A stretch of DNA of 64,000 nucleotides from Chinchilla lanigera (taxonomy: Eukaryota > Chordata > Mammalia > Rodentia > Chinchillidae): positions 12,642,409 to 12,706,408 of the forward strand of contig NW_004955469.1 in assembly GCF_000276665.1 (NCBI RefSeq), given 5' to 3'. Shown here in pieces: positions 11,301 to 22,300 of the stretch. Position 1 is the first letter of the stretch, and every line of letters starts with the position of its first letter. The position numbers and the translations under genes are program-made. Below the pieces are notes generated by a model. That model saw nothing but the letters and a program-made list of their open reading frames with translations. It ran no database searches and was not told where the DNA came from.

Positions 11301-14300
11301 TTTTTGGCCTTGTGAATATCATCACCCAGATAAGCTGAGGGGGAAGAAGTCTGCAAACACAGAGGTGATTCAATGACTTTGATGTGGCTAATAATGGCCA
11401 ATATTTATTGAGCACTTATTATGTGCCAGACACTGTTCTGAGATCTTTTTTTTTTTTTTTTTTTTTTTTGGTTTTTCTCCGGTACCGGGAACCGAACTCA
11501 CGACCTTGCGCTTGCCAGGCAGGCGCTTTGCCACTGAGCTAAATCCCTAGCCCCCTGTTCTGAGATCTTGAACAACTAATCTTCCCATGAATCCTATTAA
11601 GAAAGTGTTATTATGGTCCCCATTTCACAGATGGTGAAAGCAAGGCTTAGAGAGGTTATTCAAAGTCATGAACTAGGAGTGGTCCCAACACCAGGTCTCT
11701 CCCACAGCTCTGCCATTGCTGATGCTAGCTGAATCATGGCGGGCTCTGGAGCTCTTTCAGACAAATTTAGTCACAGGAGATAAAACCTGTCCCTGAGATT
11801 CCTCTTCAAAGTTGTAACTATTAAAACTGTAGATCAGTTCCACCTTAACTGGATCCAGCTGGCAAGAGTTTTTGTAGCCAGTTCCTAGTGAAAATTCCTT
11901 TGAAAGGCAAACAAAGGTTGCACCCCACTTCAGAGTGTGGGGTGGACGAGGCAGGGAGTAGTCCATCCCTAGCATTTATGCTATTAGGGCAAGAGGGTGA
12001 ATAGAGAGAGGACCATGCTCCACAGATCCCACTCCCAGCCACAAAGGCCTTCACAATGCTGGCTTCTAGCCTGTCCCCGTGGAGCCAAGTGTCTTTCTTC
12101 TCCTCAGGGGTCCCCTGGGGGCCAGGAGTATGTATTAGTGACATGGTTCACCCAGAGAACAAAGGCATGAGGTCCACCCAGGTCCTGAAATCAGGCTTGG
12201 GCTACTTGGTGGCGGGTGGGGTTGAGGGGCGGCCTGGTCTCCTGAGATATGTGGAGTGTGATCTAGAAGTGGCACCCTGCACTTGAGCCCGGAATATTCC
12301 CCGGCTTGTAGGGAGTAAGGAAAAGGGCTCAAGGGACAGGCCTAAGGACAGGGCCGCTGAGGGCTGTTTGTCTAGACCCACAGGACAACTGAGCTCAAAT
12401 TTAGGCTTTTGCCATCCTCAGGAAAGAAGGCTGAACAGTCAGTGATGAGAGAAAAAGAATGAGGCTTTTTTCTTTCTTCCTTTACCTGTAGTATGGCCTA
12501 TAGGGAAGCATGAATTAGTTATTTAAAAAATAAAGCCTGTCATTATCTTATGACCACCACAATATAATGGCATTATATTTTATGTTAACAGCATTAACAG
12601 ATGAAACACAAAAACTTAAAATACAGAGTTTCTCAAAGCCTGTTTTGACATTTCTTTTTAAATAGCCTAAGTGCCTGGAAGTGCTGGCCATGGATTGTCC
12701 TGGTATCTGAGACCCCAATTCCCAAATGGTTCACCCCAAGTGAGCTCACCCCAGGCTGGGGTCTGAGGGAGCTACCCAAAGACCCCCATGAGGCGTGGGA
12801 ACAGACAGGGATAGAAGCCCGTACACTAGTGGACCTTCCACTAGTTGGTACGTTGCTGGCATTTCAAGCGTTCAATTACCCAGAGGGCTGCTGACCTCTG
12901 GCTACATCTGGGAGGGGAGAGGAGAGAGAAGGACTGGGGAGGAGATGGAAGGGAAGGTCTGGCCTGCTGTGCCTCCATCTGGAGACTGGCCAAAGTCTGG
13001 CCCATAACTGGAAACCCTCCTCATCCCCAAAGCACACACCAAGACCATTCTACAGGCTGGTGCAGGTAGTGTTGGCTCCCTGTGGGGACAGGTTAGTCAG
13101 GGGCCAAGGAAGACAAGGGTCCAATCCTGACCCTCCAGCCACTTTACCAGTCCCTTGGAGAAGGGAAACTGGCCACCCATGCTTAAAGGATATCTCCAGA
13201 GATAGTCACTATTATCCCCAACCATTCAACTTCCAGAGAGTGGGGGTGGGGGGCAGTCATGTCTCTCCTGGAAGTATCCCTTTGACCACAACTACAAAAG
13301 CCAGGATGGGAGGCAAAGGAGCCGCAGTGCATAGCCTGGGCCTTACTGTCTTACACTGGATGGAAAAGCAGTGGGAAATAGTTTCTTAAGAGGCAATCAA
13401 CTAAGACAGGCAGGGGTGAGGACGAGAGCAGGCAGAGGGTGGTCTGGGAGCGCCCTCCTCTAGTGGGCAGGAAACATCAGCCTAGAGCAGTGGAGATATT
13501 TTGCCCCCAAACCACACCCAGGGGTCATGTGGCTGTGCCACTATCATGACTGCTACAGCTGGCATCTGATAGATGGCGCTGGAGCCACTAAGCATCCTAC
13601 ACTGCATAGGACAGAGAATGACCTGGTCCTAATGTCACTAGTGCTGAGGCTGAGAAACCCCAGGCTAGTCTTCAAGATTAGGCTGTGCAGGCAACAGGCC
13701 TGGATCTAAAGCCTGCCCTGGGATCAATCACGAACAAACTAGTAGCTCCATTTGCCAAGAGGGGATCATACCAAGACACAGTCCTGCATGGGGTTACTGC
13801 AAGCAAGAAAATGCCTGCTGAGCTCTCTGCCCAGACCCTGGCCCTGCCTGAAAGTAAGTGCTCAACCAGTAGTCACAGAAATGTTAATCCACGCCATTTA
13901 CCTATGAGGTCCAAGTTCAAAATTCCTTATTAAACAACTGAAAAGAAAAACATCAAAGCAAGGTATCATTGTTGGTTTTGTTGTGCTACAGGCCCAATGT
14001 CACCCTGCTGAAAAGGGTTCTTTCAAGGGCCAGGTCAAAGCCTGTCCCCACAGGGAGCCAAAACTACCTGTACCAGCCTGTAGGATGGTCTTTGTGTGTG
14101 CTTTTGGGATGAGGAGGGATGCCAGTCATGGGCTAGACTTTGACCTGTTCTAGGCAGTTCCCATTCATGGTCCGTTTAATCCTTATAAGCCCTGGGAGGA
14201 AGGTATCATTCTAGGCAAGAGAAGACTGCAGATCAAAGGAGTCAGTGGTTACTCTGGGCAAATCAGGAGCACCTCTAGTTCTGACTGTGTGCGTGAGCCC

Positions 14301-17300
14301 TCGTTGGTGAGAAGGGAGCTGACTACATGTGACCGTCAGCTGGCCTCCAGCCTAGGAGGTCACACCAGGCAACTCACTGGTTTACAGAACTTGCCTTTGA
14401 AGCTCTCTTCACAAAGGGTGTTTGGAATGAATGAGGCCAGATTCTATGGGGTCTTTCATGCAGTAACCTCTCAGCACACCTGGACCTCTGAAGGATCAGC
14501 TGCGTGATCAGTATCAACTGTCACAAGACTGCAGTGCACCAACTCGCTATGCTGGGTCTCTTTCTCAGGTGCACAGACATGGACCTCAAGCCCAGCCTGG
14601 CAGAGCAGAGGCAAGCCCAGAGGCAGCAGAGGGACCTAGAAGGGTAACACACAGGGACCTTCACTGGACTCACATTTGGGGTCTTTTATTTCCTAACCAT
14701 CCTATCCTTTACTCCTATATTGTAAGAATAAATGTATCTGTGGGATTAACACCCCATATCCAGTACATTCTGTGTTCATTATGGGGCTGAGTTCTGGATA
14801 CCTGCTTAATAACCTTGTGAACTTGGACAAGTTATTCAATTATGTACCTCAGTGACCTCAAATGCAAAATGAAGACACTGTCAGTCCCTGTGGCAGGGGG
14901 TAACTATTCAAAATAAATGGGATAATACACTTATGTGGCAGAATCACATTTTCCACTTAGCAATCAGTAGGTTATTGTCTGCTACGCTGACAGCAGTGAG
15001 TAGAGGAAGCCAGAAGGAAGACAAACAGCCCTACAGCCCCGCCTTCAGAAGCTGCCTAGGACACGTGCTTGTGAGGGGCTATCCCCAAGGCCAGGCGGAG
15101 AAGGCATGGGAAGGAAAGGGCACAGGTGCAGAAGTGGTAAAGTGACAGGTGACTCTGCATACAGTCTCCCTGCCCCCAGAGGTGTCCCCCACACAGGTGT
15201 CACGCTCATCTGCTCACAGGCTTCCCACTGCCTGCCTATATGCTCCGCAGGTGACAGGGAGCCTAGGGAGCTGGGGACATGGGTGAAAGACACATTAGAT
15301 ATCATTTTCCTTTATGTTTTTCCTTTTCTTTAAGTTGGGGTAAAAGCTAAAGTAGGACTTCTGCCTTCTTTTTCTAGAGAATCTAGTAAAGTTCAGAGGA
15401 ATCTTGTTAACCTGGAGACTTCCAGGGTCTCAAATTTTCAAATGCATGATGTATTTACCTTGCATCTCCCCGCACACCCGTCTGCCAACAACTCTGATAC
15501 ACACTCGAATCCAACATTTTGGCCCCGAGATTGACAAAGCAGCAGGAAGGGAGGTGGTACAGGGTAAGGGATGGATGGCCTGAGCTGGAACTGAGATGTG
15601 AGCCATGGTCAGAGCTGGAGGATAAAAGTCTCTTTGAAGCAATGAGGGTGCCCCAGTGCTGAGGGCTCGCCCACCTGGCAAGTGAGTAGGAGATGATGGA
15701 GTAGGACTTGGAGATCCCGGTTCCAAATCCCTCTAGTTCAAGGCCGCAGGATCCACTGCTCAATGGCCTCAGCCCAATTTCAAGTCCTGCATGGATGTCA
15801 CACCAGGGTTTGTGTTCTGAAGGTAGACTTTGTCCTCAGTACACAACTCTCAGCCCAAGGGTGACTTTGTAGAGGGCATGACCATCCTTGCACATGCAGG
15901 CTGGGATTCTGGGTGAAAGGCAGAGCCAAGGGTGGGAGGAAAAGGGGGAAGCCAATGCTGGGACTGTCCTTGTGGCCTGGGGTAAAGTCCATGGAGTATA
16001 GGCCCCCTTTCACACTCTTGTCCTGATTCCTAGAAATGTTAGGCGGGAAGGGACTACTCTCTGGGTGGCCCACCCTAGACCCTGACATGGAGTGGGATCA
16101 CTGACTGCTTATAGAGGTTGTCATTGTTGTTGTTAAAAACTGGTTACAAAGAAGATTCTCTTACCAGCTGTAATGGTTGATTGATTGCATCAACTTGAGT
16201 TAGAGAAGCTCAACTAAATTGGCTCAGCAGTTCCACACCCTCAGATGTGGAAGACCCAACCTAGGATGGTATAAAAGGGAAATGAAGAACAACAGATAGA
16301 CCTCTGTTTCTTCAGAGGAGCTCGTTTTTGCCTTCACCTTGGACATCATCTCCTGGCTTCTAGCACTGACCCTTCAGCTTTCAGTGCAGATCCTTCAGCC
16401 TTCCATTGCAGACTCATTGGCCTCTTGATACGGACTCACACAGGACACTGCCCTGAGCTCCAGACCTTTGGCTGGATCCTTTGGTCTCCAGTGTACAGAA
16501 GACCTCTGCACTCTTCCTCATCTGACTCTGTGGGCGGCCATTAGAAGCCAATCTTGTAAATTTTTGTATATTTGTACAGTTTGTATTATGTCTGTTTCTC
16601 TAGTAAACACTGACTGATACACCAGCTGCCTTCTGTCAAAGTGGAGCTGATCAGTAGGAATCTCAGGGATGGGCATTTTCTCCCACGATTATACTTGCCC
16701 AAAAGAAGAGAAAGGGAATATAAATCAGTCCTACAAGGGTGTGTAGGACCTACACACATAAACACAACAGGGGAGACAACTTCAGGGGAAATGATTATGT
16801 GGATTTCTTGCAGTCTAAAGTGGGTTTAACATCACCAGAGTATTTGAGAATGGAACTTAGTCCAGCTGCTAGGCCATGGGCTCCTAAGAGCCCTGTCCAG
16901 GGCCCACCCCTCTCTGAGCCCCACAAAGCCTGTGGCTCCGTCCCTCTCACTTCCCTATGCAGCCAAAGACAGCAAGTTCCAGAAAAGCCCCTGCTTTCCT
17001 GAGGAAAGACCAAGCAAACTGCCGACCTAGGGAAGGGGCAGACGCATTGTATTGTGGCTGTTGGGATCTGCACAAGCACAGCCCACGAAGACTCAAGAAG
17101 AGGAATGACTGTCACCTGCACCACACTTTACAAAATGCCACTTCAGCTACTCTCAGCCAAGTGGCCACACCTAAGCCAAAATCTTTTCTGGTCTGGCACA
17201 AGTGAACCACTTTCCTCTCCTAGTGGAGCAGAGATGGTCCCTGGCAAAGTCACAGCAAGCCACAGCCAGGTTGGGAGACGCCTTCAAGTGCCAGTTCCAA

Positions 17301-19258
17301 GAGTCTGGATTTTGGTAGAGATCAATAGAGAGCCACTGAAGGTAGTGTTGAGATTGGGAACAACAGTTGAGGGCCCACATGTGAGAGATGGAAGTGAAGG
17401 GTAGAAATAAGAGGCAGGAGGAACTGGAAGCTCTTGATATAAGCTAGTGTAGTGGTTCCTAGCAGGGCCAGTTGTGTCTCCCCAGGGGCATTTGGTGATG
17501 TTGGGAGACATTTTTGATTGCTATAACTTGTGTGTGCAGCTGATGCTACTGGCCTCTGTGGACAGAGCCCAGGTACAGCTAGACAGCCACCCACAACAAG
17601 GAAATATCTATCTCCAAAAGTCAAGACAGCCAAGGCTAAGAAGTGTGTTCCTAGCAGGAAGCAGTGAGGTAGGGTTGGAGAAGAGCTCTTCTGAGGGAAA
17701 CCATGATGGGTATATAGATATGAGCATTGCAGGCATGGGTGAAGCCCAGGCACCCAGGGGAAGGTGCTCAGGTGGATAGCAGCAGTGTGATGAGGAAGTG
17801 ACCAGGGTGCCTACCAGGTACTTGAGGCCATCTGTTGACTTGAATCATAGATAAATTTGAGTCACTCAGTTGCCCGGCACTTGGGAGAACCTGGGTGCTT
17901 TTCACAATGACCCTGAGATCCCTCAAGCCTTCTCCTGGCACCTCATAGTATCCCCCTCCTGAGGATAAAACTCGGCCTCCTCCATGCAGGAAGAGATCAG
18001 TATTTGGCTCCTGTTTCTCTCCAGCCTCAAGCCCCACTGCACCCTCACATTCCACCCCTTGGACCCAACTTACCTAGCAGCCAGGTTTCAGCATATGCTG
18101 CATTTCCTGAGCCACCCTCTCTCCCTCTCCTGACCAGGCCTATTTCTACTCTTCTCTCAGGATGCAGCTCATTTTCAAGCCCTCTGGGACAACTTCCCTG
18201 ATCGTTGCAACTTGGATACCACCTCTCTGTGCTCCTACCGTACCCAGACATTACACTACAGTGGCTGCCTAGTCTCTTGTTCCGTGTCAGGTCCCCCGAA
18301 GGGTCCATAAGGCCCCCAATTTAGTCTTTCATCTCTACATCCTTGCAGTTGGCTGAAAAGTGCTCGCTAAATGCATGAATGAATGAATTCATGAAGAGAT
18401 GAAGACAACGAATTTGTGAAGCAATAAATAGGGGGTTTTCAAAGCTGGAAATACAGATAAAATCTCCAAGAAAGTTTATAGAGAAAAGAACAGTGACCTG
18501 AGAACTGTGGCAAACACCTGTTATGAGAGCACAAAGGGGAAGAGAGCCAAGAAATCAGACAGGAGGAACAGGGTTGCAGGCAAATGGGGACCCTACAGAG
18601 TCCCAAGAGCCAGGAGGGACAGCATGCGATGGATGTGCTTGGCTGAGTGCTATGCAGGTCAAGACAGGTTGTGACTTTGTCAGTGGCCTTGAAAACAGCA
18701 GGTCAATCTTCGGAAGGAAAAATACAGTCCTGCAAAAATGGGGGTGTGCTCTGTTGAGGAATCAGGTAAGGTATAAGGAAGTCTTTTTGTGAAGGGGCCA
18801 CAGTGGTCCTGTGGGCTTGGGGTAAGCAAGAGAGGCAGAGGTGGAGCCAGGGGCCCAGGGCAGGAGCTGGGGAGTGGGTGGGCAATAAACAGAGGTGATT
18901 AAGGATGAATCGATACACGAGGATGAATGAAGGCGCCATGCAGAAATGGGGTGGCTGATGGCTTTAACAAATCCGATGTAAGTGCCTGGAAGTTAGGTTT
19001 GTGTCAGCTGGGAAAATCACCAAGCAGGCATTTTTGTCTCCAGTAGCAGGCTTTTCTGCCTTTGCATGTCATATTTGTGAGGTAGCTGTCACCCGCTCTG
19101 CCTGACCCAGCACAGATTTTCAACAGCAGATAGTGAGTCTGACACCAATGGCAGCCTCACTAAGCTCCTGCTCACTTTTGGCACAATGTTGTGTGTTAAG
19201 TTTCCTTTCTCGGGGAATCCTTTTACATATGTGAAAACCTAGAAGAATAAACAAGGTA

Positions 19259-19307
<49 letters not shown>

Positions 19308-19330
19308 ACCTAGTAGAATAAACAAGGTAG

Positions 19331-19377
<47 letters not shown>

Positions 19378-22300
19378 TTCTCCTTTTCCTGTTCTGCTGC
19401 TGATCTCTGGTTAAAGTTGGGAGCCACAGAAGAGTAGGTAACCAAGGATCACCTCGCCACCTCCCTCTTCTGTGGCACATGGTGCTGTGTCCTCACCCAG
19501 TGACTTTACCTGCGACTTTGCTTCTTCTCCTTTGAGCTTGACACAGGGGCTCAGCCTTAGGTTCGGGATCTCTTGGTCATTCTGCTTTTGAGACTCAAGG
19601 CACTTGTGCCTCTGCCGGATGTTGCCCTTCTGGATGGAGGAATCCTGTGGGACACTGGAGGAAAGCCACAGGGAGAGATGAAAGCTACTACTCTCAGGAT
19701 CCACAAACACTCGCGGCTGGAGAGGTTGGGGATATGTTTTGAGAACGGCAGGACCATCTCCCCCTGCTGTCACAAAGACAAGCACTGCTCAGAAAAGGGG
19801 AGGATGCCAGCAGGTGTGAGAGAGCCCAAGGAACTCACAGGAGCTACAGCTGGAGAGCCAGTATCAGCAAGCCCATGCTCTCAGGACAATACCCAGGACA
19901 CCAGTCCCAAGAGCTGAGCAATACCGCAATTGGCTACTCTCAGTCCCTCCTGCTGCTAATTTGATAGAATTCCCCTTCCAGCTTTAGAATTAAGGGGAGC
20001 CAACTTGTCTTCTTGGTCTTCCATGGACTTAGAACCCTCATCCAGCTGTGTCTGCCCACACCCCCAAGCCAGTTGCAGGCTTTCTCTGGGACAAGCCAAG
20101 GCTCCAGCAGAAGGGGTACCTGAGCTCTGGGTAGACGTTCTCCAGGTACCACTTAAAGCTCTGGCACTGCAGATTCCTCCTCAGATTCAGCCTGCTCTCA
20201 ATGCTGGGGGTGACAAAGACAAATCAGCCATCAGAGGCAGAACCATGACAGCGACCCAGACTGAGGTGCACAAGGCGCGACTGGTGCCCACACACCATGC
20301 CCACGTGTCTCCAGAGGGAGCTGGGGAAATGAAGGAAGCAGAGATTTCTATAGCTCCAGAAAGAGCTATGGAAACATCTAGCAATATCTCACGATGGGAT
20401 GGTGATGACACTGAGGACTTGTGTTTTTATTTGAAAATGGAATTTGGGGGTGTTTTTACTTTTCATTAAAAACAAAGCTGCAGGAACTTTCAGCATATTG
20501 TTAATAACTCACTGCCAGAGCTCTGGGTCTACTTACTCACAATCTCTCTACGGATTCTGCAGGTGAAGTACCACTGCCCATTGCCACAGCCCCAGAGAAT
20601 TCTCTTCCTTGGCTGGTGCTGGGGTGTCTGGTCATGTATTTATTTTGCAAATATTCTGAGTACCTACTGTGTGTCAGGCATTATACCTCATGTGCCATGG
20701 AAAGCTTTGAGGCAGTAGAACAAGGCAGTGAAACAAGCATCAGAGCCCCATGTGGCATAGGGTGGATGGAGGGGACTTTGGGGACCCCCAGAAGTGAACC
20801 TTTGCCCGTCTAGTCTACGATGGCTAAGACAGTAATGTGATGGCAGTATCTAGAAAGAACAGTGGATACCACAGACCAGTGATTGTGAACCCCTTACAGC
20901 TTTCAGTGATACAAATAGCCCACTATGGCATGTGTGCCAAAGGTTCACCACCACTACCACAGACAAACCAGAGAGCACATGAGGTCGGGGCCCTACTACA
21001 CGTGGGGAGCAGGCAAGACAGACTTGAAAATAGATGTGCATGTGAATGATAGGAGGGAGGAGAAGAGTAGGAGGGATGGGAGCAGGGACAGTGCATCAAG
21101 GGTCATGAGGCACCACTGAGCTACCTAGACTTCACCTGAAGGGCACTGGGACGAAACTGGTGGGCTCTAAGAGGGGTATGATGTGCTGATGTTTGGATGT
21201 CTGTGTTGATTTGGGAATGGGCCTGATGGGACAGAGCTAGGAACAGGAAGGACAGAAACGAGGCCACTATGGAACCCAGGTGCCAATCATTCCTCCATTA
21301 GGGAAGTAGGGGAGGGGATGGAGATCAACAGCATCAATCCTCCACTTCCCTCAATCTGCACTGCCTGAAACGATCTAAGCCATTCAGACTTTGTCTTTCT
21401 GCGAGGCCAACACGACCAGCCCTGCCTCCTGTCCAGCCTCCCCTCCTTCTTCTCTTGGCCTCAGCTCCAAGACTGCACCAGAATTTATAACAGAGCACAG
21501 ACTATACCTCCTCTGCAGCATCAGCTCCTCTGGGACAGGATGGGCAGGTTTTTAGTGCACGCAGTGCTGGATGTTCAGCAAGGGCCTGGTGCTCGGCGTG
21601 TGAATGACACAGCACTGATGCCGTAGAGGAAGGGAGGGAAGGGACAAGGTGACACCTAGATTTCTGATTTGGCCGACAGGATGCAGAGAAGGCTGTTCAT
21701 GGAGATAGGGAGTATGGAAAGAAGTGCAGATGGAGGAGCAAACTTCATGAGTTCAGTTTAGGACTCGTGGTCTGGGAGGCATCCTGGTGGAGGTGTCTGG
21801 TTGCTACTTGGATAAGGGCCTAGAGCTCAGAGGACAGGTTCTGGTTAGAAACAGATCTGCAAGTATGGGTAGCACAGAGGTTGCAGTCAGGGCCAGTGAT
21901 GCATAGTAAGAGGATGGAAAGGGTGGGAAGAAGAAACCAAGTCTACAAATGAAGCCGAAAGATGGAGCCTCGTAGCAGATACTGCAACACTCTGGGGGCT
22001 TTCGGGCTGAGGGGACACACCACAGTGGGGCTGAGGAAGGGGTGGGGAGCAGCCCAGGAGAACCGGGAGTGCAGCAGTCCAGGCTCAGCCAGGAGGGAGC
22101 AGCCACCGGAGATGGGGTTGACAGCAAGACAGACTTCTGCTTCCTGAAATTGGGCTGTGCACTGGCTGAAAACCGGTGCGTGCTGAGCAATGCTGGACTG
22201 AGGAGGGTATTTAGTTTGTTTTCTTTCCTCCACAGACACTGAGTAAGTGTAAATGTGGGTGGAAATGACAGAGCACAGGACAGATGAGATCGGAGAGAGA

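Larger units (their letters stand above)
9668..19509 (-). other. GALNT14: GALNT14 intron 13
   Basis: Large intron of 9842 bp. It holds an ID SINE inside a MIR, several MIRs, two MER20-type hAT fragments, a TG...CA solo LTR, an L2 3' end, and a duplicated GT repeat near the exon 13 donor. About 12150-13480 and 15000-16150 show no repeat I can name. Confidence 0.9.

Noticed and set aside
19239..19445. Open frame with long Thr-His runs
   Set aside because: Direct translation of the CA/GT microsatellite.
19643..19654. Alternative exon 13 acceptor at the inner CCCACAG
   Set aside because: It would drop 12 nt, which leaves the downstream frame open, but codon 412 would read AG+G (Arg) rather than Ser and four residues that align with human would be lost. 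The upstream TCCAG restores the expected Ser and full length. Minor use as an alternative site cannot be excluded.
20005..20469. 154-codon plus-strand open frame
   Set aside because: It is the antisense shadow of GALNT14 exon 12 and flanking intron.
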